From: Saprospiraceae bacterium
GTDB taxonomy: Bacteria > Bacteroidota > Bacteroidia > Chitinophagales > Saprospiraceae
Length of the DNA stretch: 64,000 nucleotides
Direction: 5' to 3'
Assembly: GCA_041392805.1 (NCBI GenBank)
Contig: JAWKLJ010000001.1
Coordinates: 1,178,001 to 1,242,000, forward strand
Shown: in pieces, positions 55,801 through 64,000 of the stretch
Position numbering within the stretch: position 1 is the first letter of the stretch
Layout: every line of letters begins with the position of its first letter
Notes under the pieces: generated by a model
What the model was told of the DNA's origin: nothing
The model's input: the letters and a program-made list of their open reading frames with translations, nothing else
Database searches by the model: none
Made by a program: the position numbers and the translations under genes

Positions 55801-58800
55801 CCTTTGGCCAACAAATGGTCTGCTGTTATTTACCTGTTTGTTTAATTCAAGATCAATCAAAGATTGAACGTTGATAAGCTCGGAATCGTGGTCATCTTCA
55901 TCACCGGCTGCATCACCTGAGCCGATAGCGCCCGTTCCATCTCCATTGATGTAATTATCTGCTGGAGAATTTGGCGCACCACCTGCGTCATTGGTATTAT
56001 CCTGGTCAAAATTAGAATCCTCGTCCGTCAGACCGAGCGCATTTGTGGCATTACTGATCTCGGCATAGTTCACCACATTACCTCCAGCGTAATTGCTACT
56101 AATCTGGAAGGTAACCGTAATGGTTTCTGTTGTGTTAGCCGCTACAAGCGGAATAACACGGGTACCAGCGGCCGACCAGGCAGCATCTGTCAGGTTCAAT
56201 CCAGTTGGGATGTAGTCAATAATTTCTACATTGGTCGCATCAATATTGCCTTGGTTGGTCACAGCTATCAAGAAACTGACTTGATCACCTGGGAAGAAAG
56301 GTCCGGCGGAAATCAGTTCTTTAGTCAATGCAAGATCGAAACACTCTTTCACCACATCGATGGTTGTTTCAATCGTACAATTGTTCGCATCACTAATGGT
56401 AACGGTGTAAGAACCAGCGGCAAGGTTATTGGCAATCAAGCCAGTAGCCCCATTACTCCAATTAATGTCATATGGCGTGGCACCTCCGGTCACGGTTAAG
56501 CTGATGGCGCCGTTATTGCCAACACAAGAAGAAGGAGTGACATTGATATTGGTGATGACTGGACCGTCATTGATGGTTAGAATCAGAAAATCAGCATCAC
56601 TTGTACAAGGTCCATTGCCATCGGGATCATCGGAAGTCAAGATCAAAGTAACCGTACCCGCTAAGATATCAGCAGGACCAGGGGTGTAGGTCGTATTCAA
56701 GTCACGATCATCCGCAAATGTTCCATCTCCTGTGGTCGTCCAAGTGCCGATACCAATTCCGCCAATAATTTCGCCTGAGAGTAGGTATTGTCCATTTGAA
56801 CAAACCTCTCCATCATCACCGGCTGTTACAATCACTAATGGATTGACACTCACTAATGCTGGATTGGAAGTGGCGGTACCACAACCTGCACCTGAGGCAC
56901 TGACAATAACACGGTAATATTGCCCAGCAGAAAGTATTTCTGTAATATAAGTTGCTTCAATTGCTCCATCGATATCGGTCCAAGGGCCAGCTGCGGCGTT
57001 AGCTGTTTGCCACTGGTAAGTCAAGCTTGGCGTTCCACCGACAACTTCTACTTCCAAGGTAGCATTGCTTTCTTCACAAATAGTTTGTGAAAGTGGCTGC
57101 ACAACGATGGTTGGATCCACGACTACGTTAACTGTTGCAATTCCAGAGATTACTTCATCACAACCACTTCCAGTTGCTCCAATTACAACTTGGTAATAAG
57201 TCGTATTATTCAATACTGGTGTGGTGTAGGTATCGCTAGTCGCTCCACTTATATTTGACCAAGGGCCAGTTTCAGTGTTTGAGCTTTGCCATTGGTAAGT
57301 GATATCTCCAGAACCACCAGCTACGGTTATAAACATGGTAGCTGTTCCGCCCTGGCAGATTTCTGCATCTAAAGGTTGAGCTGAAATCTCTATGTCATCA
57401 ATGACTTCTATCTCTGCTACTGCTGAAGTCGCCGCATCACATCCACTTGCACTGGCATTAACAAGGACTTGGTAATAAGTTGTTGTAGTTAATGGATTAG
57501 TGATGTAAGTTGCATTGGTCGCTCCGGCAATATTTACAAATGGACCAGTCGCGCTAGAAGAGGACTGCCACTGGTAACTGATGGTACCCGCGCCACCAGT
57601 GATGGCTATACTTAAGGTACTTGTTCCACCCTCACAAATTGAATCATCTGTTGGCTGCGCAGTAATTTCTATATCAGCTATTACTTCTATCTCCGCTACC
57701 GCTGAAGTTGCTGCTTCACAACCGCTCGCACTGGCGCTGATCACTACTTGGTAGTAAGTCGTTGCACTTAGTGCATCGGTAGTGTAAGTCGCATTGGTCG
57801 CTCCGGCGATGTCTGCAAATGGGCCAGTCGCGCTGCTGCTGGACTGCCATTGGTAGCTGATCGTACCCGCACCGCCAGTGATGGCGACACTCAAGGTACT
57901 TGTTCCACCCTCACAGATGCTATCATCTGTTGGATTGGCAGTGATTACGATATCTTCGATCACTTCTACCTGGGCTACTTCAGATGTTGCTGACTCACAA
58001 TCACTTGCGCTGGCGCTGATCACTACTTGGTAGTAGGTCGTTGCACTTAGTGCATCGGTGGTATAAGTCGCATTGGTCGCTCCGGTGATATCTGCAAATG
58101 GGCCAGTCGCGCTGCTGCTGGACTGCCATTGGTAAGCTACTGTTCCGGCGCCGCCTGTGATAGCGATACTTAAGGTACTGGTGCCGCCTTCACAAATTGA
58201 ATCATCTGTTGGCTGCGCAGTAATTTCTATATCATCTATTACTTCTATCTCCGCTACTGCTGAAGTCGCTGCATCACATCCACTTGCACTGGCACTAATC
58301 AGCACTTGGTAGTAAGTCGTTACGCTTAGTGCGCCGGTAGTGTAAGTTGCATTGGTCGCTCCGGTGATATCTGCAAATGGACCAGTCGCACTAGAAGAGG
58401 ACTGCCATTGGTAGCTGATCGTACCTGCGCCACCAGTGATGGCGACACTCAAGGTGCTTGTTCCACCCTCACAGATCGTGTCATCTGTTGGATCTGCTGT
58501 GACCACAATGTCTTCAATCACTTCTACCTCAGCTACTTCTGATGTTGCTGCTTCACAACCGCTCGCACTGGCGCTGATCACTACTTGGTAGTAGGTCGTT
58601 GCACTTAGTGCATCAGTCGTGTAAGTCGCATTCGTTGCACCTACGATATCGGCAAATGGACCTGTCGCACTACTGCTTGACTGCCATTGGTAGCTGATCG
58701 TACCCGCACCGCCAGTGATGGCGACACTCAAAGTGCTGGTGCCACCCTCACAGATGCTATCATCTGTTGGATTGGCAGTGATTACGATATCTTCGATTAC

Positions 58801-60699
58801 TTCTACCTGTGCCACTTCTGATGTTGCTGATTCGCAATCACTTGCGCTGGCGCTGATCACTACTTGGTAGTAGGTCGTTGCACTTAGTGCATCGGTGGTA
58901 TAAGTCGCATTGGTCGCTCCGGTGATATCGGCAAATGGACCCGTCGCGCTGCTGCTGGACTGCCACTGGTAAGCTACTGTTCCAGCGCCACCTGTGATAG
59001 CGATACTTAAGGTACTGGTGCCGCCTTCACAAATTGAATCATCTGTTGGCTGCGCAGTAATTTCTATATCATCAATGACTTCTATCTCCGCTACCGCTGA
59101 AGTTGCTGCATCACATCCACTTGCACTGGCACTAATCAGCACTTGGTAGTATGTCGTTACGCTTAGTGCGCCGGTAGTGTAAGTCGCATTCGTGGCTCCG
59201 GCGATGTCTGCAAATGGACCTGTCGCGCTAGAAGAGGACTGCCATTGGTAACTGATCGTACCTGTGCCACCAGTGATGGCTACACTCAAGGTGCTTGTTC
59301 CACCCTCACAGATCGTGTCATCTGTTGGATCTGCTGTGACCACAATGTCTTCAATCACTTCTACCTCCGCTACTTCTGATGTTGCTGCATCACAACCGCT
59401 CGCACTGGCGCTGATCACTACTTGGTAGTAAGTCGTTGCACTTAGTGCATCGGTCGTGTAAGTCGCATTGGTCGCTCCGGCGATGTCTGCAAATGGGCCC
59501 GTTGCGCTGCTGCTTGACTGCCATTGGTAACTGATCGTACCCGCACCGCCAGTGATGGCTACACTCAAGGTACTGGTGCCACCCTCACAGATGCTATCAT
59601 CTGTTGGATTAGCAGTGATTACGATATCTTCGATTACTTCTACCTCGGCTACTTCTGATGTTGCTGATTCGCAATCACTTGCGCTAGCGCTGATGATCAC
59701 TTGGTAGTAGGTCGTTGCACTTAGTGCATCGGTGGTATAAGTCGCATTGGTCGCTCCGGTGATATCTGCAAATGGGCCCGTCGCGCTGCTGCTGGACTGC
59801 CACTGGTAAGCTACTGTTCCGGCGCCACCTGTGATAGCGATACTTAAGGTACTGGTGCCGCCTTCACAAATTGAATCATCTGTTGGCTGCGCAGTAATTT
59901 CTATATCATCTATTACTTCTATCTCCGCTACCGCTGAAGTTGCTGCATCACATCCACTGGCACTGGCGCTGATCACTACTTGGTAGTAAGTCGTTGCACT
60001 TAGTGCATCGGTAGTGTAAGTCGCATCGGTCGCTCCGGCGATATCTGCAAATGGGCCAGTCACACTACTGCTGGACTGCCATTGGTAACTGATCGTACCT
60101 GCTCCACCAGTGATGGCGACACTCAACGTACTTGTGCCACCTTCGCAGATGCTGTCATCTGTTGGCTGTGCTGTTATCACGATATCTTCGATCACCTCTA
60201 CCTGGGCTACTTCTGATGTTGCTGATTCGCAATCACTGGCGCTAGCACTAATGATAACTTGGTAATAAGTTGTGCTTGTTAAGGCATCTGTCGTGTAAGT
60301 TGCATTGGTCGCTCCGGCGATGTCGGCGAATGGACCTGTCGCGCTAGAAGAGGACTGCCACTGGTAGCTGATCGTACCGGCGCCACCAGTGATGGCGACA
60401 CTCAACGTGCTGGTTCCACCTTCACAGATGCTGTCATCTGTTGGATTGGCGGTGATTACGATATCTTCGATTACCTCTACCTGGGCTACTTCTGATGTGG
60501 CTGATTCACAATCACTTGCGCTAGCGCTGATGATCACTTGGTAATAGGTCGTTGTTGTAAGTGCATCAGTTGTATAAGTCGCATTGGTCGCTCCGACGAT
60601 ATCGGCAAATGGACCAGTCGCGCTGTTGCTTGACTGCCACTGGTAGCTGATCGTACCGGCGCCGCCAGTAATGGCGACACTCTCAAGTACTCGTTCCAC
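46897..60699 (-). CDS. Giant T9SS-exported adhesin-like protein (>4600 aa, 5' end lost in repeats)
   Basis: The readable C-terminal 4600 residues contain about fourteen 93-residue Ig-like repeats (1 to about 1290, with YQWQSS, GATNATYTT and TYYQV), a PKD/SprB-like pair (about 1290-1450), four DUF11 domains (about 1450-2040), thirteen ~95-residue CxDNGTPxxPxDD modules (about 2040-3300), HYR-like Cys-rich blocks (about 3300-4180), a dockerin-like pair (near 4200-4260), a cohesin-like domain (about 4363-4510) and a T9SS sorting domain (about 4517-4600, RPNPFHAKTT). The apparent first Met is an artefact of a frame break near 60683; the Ig array continues past it. It is a tandem paralogue of the 3070-aa gene downstream. 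Confidence 0.88.
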   Translation of the reverse strand: MERVLESVAITGGAGTISYQWQSSNSATGPFADIVGATNATYTTDALTTTTYYQVIISASASDCESATSEVAQVEVIEDIVITANPTDDSICEGGTSTLSVAITGGAGTISYQWQSSSSATGPFADIAGATNATYTTDALTSTTYYQVIISASASDCESATSEVAQVEVIEDIVITAQPTDDSICEGGTSTLSVAITGGAGTISYQWQSSSSVTGPFADIAGATDATYTTDALSATTYYQVVISASASGCDAATSAVAEIEVIDDIEITAQPTDDSICEGGTSTLSIAITGGAGTVAYQWQSSSSATGPFADITGATNATYTTDALSATTYYQVIISASASDCESATSEVAEVEVIEDIVITANPTDDSICEGGTSTLSVAITGGAGTISYQWQSSSSATGPFADIAGATNATYTTDALSATTYYQVVISASASGCDAATSEVAEVEVIEDIVVTADPTDDTICEGGTSTLSVAITGGTGTISYQWQSSSSATGPFADIAGATNATYTTGALSVTTYYQVLISASASGCDAATSAVAEIEVIDDIEITAQPTDDSICEGGTSTLSIAITGGAGTVAYQWQSSSSATGPFADITGATNATYTTDALSATTYYQVVISASASDCESATSEVAQVEVIEDIVITANPTDDSICEGGTSTLSVAITGGAGTISYQWQSSSSATGPFADIVGATNATYTTDALSATTYYQVVISASASGCEAATSEVAEVEVIEDIVVTADPTDDTICEGGTSTLSVAITGGAGTISYQWQSSSSATGPFADITGATNATYTTGALSVTTYYQVLISASASGCDAATSAVAEIEVIDDIEITAQPTDDSICEGGTSTLSIAITGGAGTVAYQWQSSSSATGPFADITGATNATYTTDALSATTYYQVVISASASDCESATSEVAQVEVIEDIVITANPTDDSICEGGTSTLSVAITGGAGTISYQWQSSSSATGPFADIAGATNATYTTDALSATTYYQVVISASASGCEAATSAVAEIEVIADIEITAQPTDDSICEGGTSTLSIAITGGAGTISYQWQSSSSATGPFVNIAGATNATYITNPLTTTTYYQVLVNASASGCDAATSAVAEIEVIDDIEISAQPLDAEICQGGTATMFITVAGGSGDITYQWQSSNTETGPWSNISGATSDTYTTPVLNNTTYYQVVIGATGSGCDEVISGIATVNVVVDPTIVVQPLSQTICEESNATLEVEVVGGTPSLTYQWQTANAAAGPWTDIDGAIEATYITEILSAGQYYRVIVSASGAGCGTATSNPALVSVNPLVIVTAGDDGEVCSNGQYLLSGEIIGGIGIGTWTTTGDGTFADDRDLNTTYTPGPADILAGTVTLILTSDDPDGNGPCTSDADFLILTINDGPVITNINVTPSSCVGNNGAISLTVTGGATPYDINWSNGATGLIANNLAAGSYTVTISDANNCTIETTIDVVKECFDLALTKELISAGPFFPGDQVSFLIAVTNQGNIDATNVEIIDYIPTGLNLTDAAWSAAGTRVIPLVAANTTETITVTFQISSNYAGGNVVNYAEISNATNALGLTDEDSNFDQDNTNDAGGAPNSPADNYINGDGTGAIGSGDAAGDEDDHDSELINVQSLIDLELNKQVNNSRPFVGQRVTFTITVVNNGPSTATDPKIVDYLPAGFTDVQFVSVDGTANVQSGNIIIWDPIDIPANTTATLVYSVLVVEAGDGEYINEAEVASVDQEDIDSTPNNGVDTDGDGDCSDDPDDEDDGDCAEVDPIKLVDLELDKQVNNATPDVGSNIVYTITLTNQGPSTASGVVVTDKLPSGLSFVSSDAGASYNSTTGAWNVGTIGVGQTRVLNITARVQPNGDYINLAEVTAANEDDVDSTPGNGVDTNGNGNVSDDPGDEDDGDGVEIVPVPIIDLELNKSVDDLNGNVQAGEEITFTVELTNRGPSTATGVVVNDLLESGFRYLGHTATGAYNPTTGEWIVGTLQAGQTVVLNIRVEVNVAGAYFNLAEVTQANEEDLDSTPGNGVDTDNDGDFVDDPGDEDDGDGVIVDVDCDMLGNVANIFCDDNGTPLDPDDDQFFVEVVAEGFGTGTSTGWIATVDGTFVGQGDYSGTVVTLGPFPISEGDVLIYIIDNTDSGCRVILGGEAPAPCSLRPCDLQAEITSVECDDNQTGNNASDDVFYVSFSVAGSNNNSWSAKVGGEVLLSSLNYNRNVTLGPFPIAGGFVDIEVYDDELGACAEILRANPPENTCSQDCAVSIILADGPVCNDNGTPGNPADDTFTFTLLVDALNASGTTWTDNLGNQGTFGQVKAFGPFPIAGGPITITIADAGATTCRNDITVTPPTTCSDFCDLNAQLTQSPICDDNNTPSNPNDDTYSFIMLVTGDNVGTSGWEALIGGELVSTGAYNLATQVGPLPIVNGTVQVIIRDIDDPSCTTSLLVVPPSNCSDVCQVVVTQPEAGLCDPNGTPDNPADDLFTFNLAINGNSGSDTWLAYIDGAFVQSGGYGGVFSFGPYLIADGPIDVTIVDSEDNTCIATIRVIPPQTCSNECGINAVVENTICLDNGTPYDPSDDRYYAVVKVTGFNGSSGWSTPQLYANGISHAYGSVILFGPYNISGGNRTLNFFDLGDESCKASLFITAPEPCSADCLIDAVVGEIVCNDNGTSDPADDTFTVPVTINGQHNFGSCWREIGGTARTGGYGQTIVFGPYLITNGDVSIKIADCQDITCQVQIVAPAPASCSQPDCEITSAVKAVNCDDSNTPADPSDDIFFVTLDLSVQNAEGGLAWRASLLDGTAIGTGVFPTSHTFGPFDIANGEIGIIIEDVIDPTCTDTIFVQPPTTCSDGCLFEIIADGEGVCNDNGTPNVVEDDTYSFTINVNGTNIGNSGWQASIGGQVVALGTYGSNVTIEGMAIGTDVTVVVSDIDDPSCGSGTVTVTSPAACSDACGIQDVTVLDIACSSETTYSFKIIVTGEGQGWQTPDGAVRGLYNTEVSFPDQPANGQLQSFTIVDVLVPNCDITFEVQAPAANQCSLCDVQVLMPAIYCDDNGTPLDPNDDVFYFEMIFESTALAGSGWTAQDPNGTTGVFGENIVTFGPYSIKEEGAVSFVVLSDVNPNCQVAVYVPAPQSCSAGCQLSADLINVICNDAGTVNNREDDVFITSLRFNANTDVSIGWRIQLLDGTDLGTGLYETERFFGPFSVNDGPVTFIISDLVATECRDTITVNPALTCSTASCDIRAVVENTTCSDNGTPDDPNDDFFTIEARVDATNGSPNGWIAADGTSGNYGELVTFGPFSLEESTYDITITDKDAADCELILTIERPIPTVVCPADVAVVVGSNGSAQDLVCTDVDQILNNPESLTLTGEPIIDNACGVESVDFNDELIGGDCDDIVILRTFVIDLISGETIVCEQRITIRKADVEDVVYPTAASFVCTDNYQLDDNGHPHPDVIGYPQISTAFGQYPLNPDYCNLSASYQDTVDPSCGGAATITRTWTITDNCSGESRTGSQIISITGDGSIPTINCPAGYDQGVLFSTDPALCTATIDIPEPTFDQVGCAQGWQLRTEIRDSEGNVVATIANGENRTITGVEIGDYLIEYTVFDDCGAATSTTCFFSVADLEQPVAVCEAGINISLGGFGVARLFVANIDAGSYDNCKIESIEVRRIYTRNPETCDSLTAPVYSDWNQFVEVTCCDAGQYVTVELKVTDESGNVDVCSVQVLVEDKTLPYCYGLEDGVVSCDELPDGFDPYNTDQMSALFGLPLVEDNCAAQAIELEPEVSMNDCGFGYIIRRFVAVDLVGNVSAAVFEQQIVFDYSLNYEIGFPRDTETNCIFDVDTLIVQKTGCDSITVAYQDVFLPVEGAECYNILRTYHVINHCEWDGVSAPNVISRDEDCDNSEGEERVWVLVRPNGAFIDKDSDEQNRVPQPGIKDPSCDGTTNPEGYWRTTTSTGYWAYTQRIKMYDNIAATVVFQQQEAFCTETADCEGSVEYPFAINENCLPENLDIHVFIDLDADEVLDGEITDAALTGTYPNFVITGTYPIGKHQFRLDIIDGCGNYSTEKIRFEVIDCYVPEPHCLNGLIVDLVQLPQSVDADGDGDLDDAGALVFAAELANCNESDCTPGLRFSVNRVGAVPDINQSSILLTCDDGARVLLEVYVWDNALNPRSIQPNGVVGGPNYRYCTAEVLVQDLEGLCSDCVDDMLIAGDIYTEGGQMIQGVAVQLEGGMSAQSMTERTGHFEFAGMLEGQQYTIKPQKDGDDRNGITTLDILLIQRHLLGIKPFDSPYLRLAADVNGSHTITTLDLLLMRALLLGNITEIPGNTSWRFVDATYEFPNPQNPWAEAFPESITTDLVANCMFNVNFIGVKIGDVNGTARLTELVELDERNTNGKFGFNLQETFLQEGQTYTIDFNTSELRQILGYQFALAFDPSSIEIVGANYEIAAAEHFGWNFVQEGILTTSWNHTIADPSHFLQAGSLKMFSLEIKAKRSGKLSELLAVSSRILDAEAYDLDKQLLDVELRFEQGQPLAIEQVAHLELLQNRPNPFHAKTTIEFILPAASEVTFTIHNINGKVIKMTKSYYEKGRHLIELDRQDLPAGLMYYTVSTDKETSTKKMILL
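57130..60690. repeat. 279-bp tandem array coding the Ig-like repeats
   Basis: Units of 279 bp (93 codons) recur; over much of the array three unit types cycle, giving an 837-bp higher-order repeat. The anchor ATCATCTGTTGGCTGCGCAG lies at 58201, 59038 and 59875, exactly 837 bp apart. Such identity implies recent amplification or gene conversion. Confidence 0.92.
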
Positions 60700-63600
60700 C
60701 TCACAGATGCTATCATCTGCTTTGGCCGACTTCGATTACTTCTACCTCAGCTGATCATCTGCGCTTGGTATAGGTTGTGCTGTTAAGGCATCGATTCGTC
60801 TCCGGCGATATCGGCAAATGGACCTCGCGCTACTGCTTACTGCCATTGGTAGCTGACCCTGCGGCTATGGCTTCTGATGTTCCACCTCACAGATGCTCAT
60901 CTGTTGGATTCAGTAATTACATATCATTACCTCTACCTCAGCGCTGATTCACAATCACTTGCGCTGGCGCTGATCACTTGGTAGTAGGTTGTGCTTGTTA
61001 AGGCATCAGTTGTATAAGTTGCATTAGTATGTCTAGGACCTGATGTCGCGTTGTTGTAAGTGCTGTACTAAGCTGATCGTACAGTGATGGCGACACTCAA
61101 GGTACTTGTTCCACCCTCAGATGCTGTCATCTGTTGGATTAGCGGTGATTACGATATCTTCGATTACTTCTACCTCAGTCTTCAGATGTTGCTGATTCAC
61201 AATGGCTTGAGTAGGTTGTGCTTGTTAAGGCATCAGTCGTAAATCGCATTGGTTGCTCCGGCGATGTCTCCCGTCTGCTGCATGACTGCCATTGGTAGGA
61301 TATGACACTTAAAGTGCTGGTTCCACCTTCACAGATGCTATCATCTGTTGGATTAGCGTATAATATCTTCGCATGGGCTGATGTTGCTGCGCAATCACTT
61401 GCGCTGGCACTGATGATCTTGGTAAATTGTGCTTGTTAAGCATCAGTCGTATAAGTTGCATTGGTCGCTCCGGCGATGTCTACAAATGGACCCGTCGCGC
61501 TGCTGCTTGACTGCCATTGGTAGGATATTGTACCTGCTCCACCAGTGATGGCGACACTCAAAGTGCTGGTTCCACCCTCACAGATGCTATCATCTGTTGG
61601 ATTGGCGGTGATTACAATATCTTCGATTACCTCTACCTCGGCTACTTCAGATGTTGCTGATTCACAATCACTTGCGCTGGCGCTCACAATCACTTGGTAA
61701 TACTGCATCAGTTGTATAAGTTGCATTAGTCGCTCCGACGATATCGGCGAATGGACCAGTCGCGCTGCTGCTGGACTGCCACTGGTAGCTGATCGTACCT
61801 GCTCCACCAGTGATGGCTACACTCAAGGTACTGATGCTGTCATCTGTTGGATTAGCAGTATTACGATATCTTCGATCATCATCTGCTACTTCAGGTAGCG
61901 TTGTTGTAAGTGCATCAAGGCATCAGTTGTATAAGTCGCATTGGTCGCTCCGGCGATATCGGCAAATGGACCAGTCGCACTGAAGATGGACTGCCATTGG
62001 TAGCTGATCGTACCTGCTCCACCAGTGATGGCTACACTCAAATGACTTGGTATCTGTATTGGTTACGATATCTTCGATTACCTCTACCTGGGCTACTTCT
62101 GATGGGCTCTCACAATCACTTGCGCTCGCTGTAACTTGGTAGTAAGTCGTTGTTGTAAGTGCATCAGTCGTTGCATTGGTCGCTCCGGCGATTCGGCAAA
62201 TGGACCTGTCGCGCTGCTGCTTGACTGCCACTGGTAGCGATCACCTGCTCCACCGGTGATGGCTTAAAGTGCTCGTTCCACCCTCACAGATGCTATCATC
62301 TGTTGGATTAGCAGTGATTACGATATCTTCGATCACTCTACCTCAGCTACTTCAGATGTTGCTGATTCAATCACTTGCGCTGGCGCTCACATGATCACTT
62401 GGTAGTAAGTTGTGCTTGTTAAGGCATCAGTCGTGTAAGTCGCATTGGTCGCTCCGGCGATATCGGCAAATGGACCAGTCGCGCTGCTGCTTGACTGCCA
62501 CTGGTAGCTGATCATTGTACCTGCTCCACCAGTGAAACACTCAAAGTGCTGGTGCCACCTTCCAGATGCTATCATCTGTTGCTTGATTACGATATCTTCG
62601 ATCACTTCTAGGCTATCAGATGTTGCTGTAATCACTTGGTAATAAGTTGTTGTTGCAGTGGTATAAGTTGCATTGGTCTCCGGCGATATCGGCCGACCAA
62701 GTCTGTGACTTGGTAGCTGATCGTACCTGCGCCCGGTGATGGCAACACTCAAGGTACTGGTTCCACCCTCACAGATGCTATCATCTGTTGGATTGCATAT
62801 CTTCGATTACCTCTACCTGCAGCTACTTCTGATGTTGCTGATTCACAATCACTTGCTGCGCTGATGATCACTTGGTAAAGTTGTGCTTGTTAAGGCATCA
62901 GTTGTATAAGTTGCATTGGTATGTCTAAAATGGACCAGTCGCACTACTGCTGGACTGCCATCTGGTAGCGATACTTGCCGGCGCCGCCACTGATGTCTAC
63001 ACTCAATGGTTCCACCTCACAGATGCTGTCTCTGTTGGATTGCCATTGGATATCTTCGATCCTCAATACCTGCGCTACCAGTCGTTGGTATATGATGTAT
63101 AAGTCGCATTGGTCACAATCACTTCGCGCTGGCTGCTGACTGCTGATTCATCGTTGCTACATCTGTTGGATTAGCGGTGATTACGCCACCTCACTTCTGA
63201 TGTGCTGATGGCTGATTAACTTGGTAGTATGTTGTTGTAAGTGCATCAGTTGTATAAGTCGCATCGTTGCTCCAGCGATTCTGCAAATGGACCAGTCGCA
63301 CTGCTGATGACTGCCACTGATAGCTGATCGTACCTGCTCCACCAGTGGGTCACAGATGCTGTCCTGTTGGATTAGCTGATTACGATATCTTCGATCACCT
63401 CTACCTGGGCTACTTCTGATGCTGATTCACAATCACTTGCGCTAGCGCTGATGATCTGGTAGCTTGGTGGCTCCGACGATGTCAAATGGATCACTGCCAT
63501 TGGTAGGATTGGATAATTAAGTTCTTCGTTACAGTGATGCTACACTCGGCTACTTCTGATGTATGATTCGCAATTGGTCGCTGGCGCCAATGTGGTATAT

Positions 63601-64000
63601 CTGTTAAGATTGGGCATTAGTTGCTGCGATTACGCCTGCTGAAGAAGATGCCACACTCAAAGTCCTGGTACCCTACCTGGGCTACTTCTGATGTACTGAT
63701 TCACAATCACTTGCGCTGCGCTGATGATGACTTGGTAGTGATCCGACACTTAAACTGGTGCTTCGATTCACAGGCTATCATCTGTTGGATTCAGTGATTA
63801 CGATATCTGATCACCTCTACCTGGGCTACTTCTGATCGTTGCATCACAATCACTTGCACTGGCGCTAATGGCTACTTGGTAGTAAGTCGTTGTTGCATGA
63901 TTAAGGCATTGGTCCACCTTCACAGATGCTCCTGTTGGATTAGCGTGATTACGATCGAATTCGGCGCATGTGGTAGCTGGCACTGCCATTGTTGCTCCAC
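60700..64000 (-). pseudogene. Frame-broken continuation of the Ig-like repeat array
   Basis: The same 279-bp unit is recognisable about 14 times by the anchor CTGTTGGATT (60902, 61130, 61343, 61595, 61847 and onward). Spacing falls to about 210-250 bp because small deletions, mostly 1-15 bases, remove parts of units, and the frame is lost repeatedly. Short open pieces remain (61436-61807, 62387-62752). Deletions become denser toward 64000. Between deletions the sequence stays near-identical to intact units, which fits consensus error over a repetitive contig end better than biological decay. Confidence 0.75.

Noticed and set aside
60697..60699. Start codon of the 4600-aa frame
   Set aside because: Upstream codons belong to the same repeat unit with an indel near 60683; this Met is created by the frame break, and no signal peptide follows.
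60534..60716. Small minus-strand frames at the array edge (also 61923-62231, 63798-63989)
   Set aside because: Alternative-frame readings or fragments of the same broken repeat, not independent genes.
57130..64000. Possible CRISPR array because of regular repeats
   Set aside because: The unit is 279 bp, codes for Ig-like domains in frame, and has no short spacers.
1..64000. tRNA, rRNA, riboswitch or origin features
   Set aside because: No cloverleaf, ribosomal or known riboswitch core was seen on either strand by eye; a covariance search was not possible.

Overview
The window looks like a chromosomal segment (or contig end) of a Bacteroidota member, most likely from the Saprospiraceae/Lewinella-like group. 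The evidence is two giant secreted proteins ending in type IX secretion (T9SS) C-terminal sorting domains, DUF11 and HYR-like modules, TAnnTTTG-type promoter boxes, a LytS/LytT-type two-component pair, a TlpA/DUF4369 thioredoxin and a sufBCDSE operon. No rRNA, tRNA or CRISPR array was seen. All assignments come from reading the sequence; no database search was run.

Layout. 1-5.9 kb: a YndJ-like membrane protein fragment, aspartate kinase divergent from an ACT-like protein, a VOC protein with type III pantothenate kinase, and a TetR regulator. 5.9-11.5 kb: two small membrane proteins, a two-component system in operon with an erythromycin-esterase-like protein, an FKBP-TPR protein and an orphan. 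12-17.7 kb: an M16 peptidase, a TlpA-like protein, a membrane protein with a family 2 glycosyltransferase, and an ECF-type sigma factor with a tiny partner. 18-25 kb: ClpP facing a complete SUF iron-sulfur operon (sufB-C-D-S-E-T, then an Rrf2 regulator last). 25-29.4 kb: an FtsX/MacB-type permease and a beta-propeller protein. 29.4-32.7 kb: a three-gene ATP-grasp / glutamine amidotransferase / ATP-grasp operon, the best candidate here for an uncharacterised pathway. 33.4-36.8 kb: a SPOR protein, an esterase and an alpha/beta-hydrolase-OsmC fusion. 36.9-64 kb: two tandem giant T9SS-exported adhesin-like genes (3070 aa and more than 4600 aa).

Intergenic DNA is unusually rich in structured repeats: a 163-bp element with terminal inverted repeats in two opposite copies (11.6 and 35.4 kb); a palindrome family with an AGCTGGAGCT core whose stems covary and which sits just after stop codons (16.7, 18.7, 33.1, 35.3, 36.8 kb); three other long inverted repeats (1.2, 14.75, 46.6 kb); and several G-rich tandem arrays.

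The last 3.3 kb (60.7-64 kb) is the 279-bp Ig-like repeat array of the second giant gene, riddled with small deletions that worsen toward the window end. I read this as most likely an assembly or consensus artefact at a contig end. The real gene probably continues, and its true start is not visible.

Genes that probably act together: the suf operon with its distal Fe-S-type Rrf2 regulator and a palindrome over the sufB promoter; the TetR gene with three half-sites upstream; lysC with the divergent ACT-like gene; the sensor kinase, regulator and esterase-like operon; and the ATP-grasp/amidotransferase operon.
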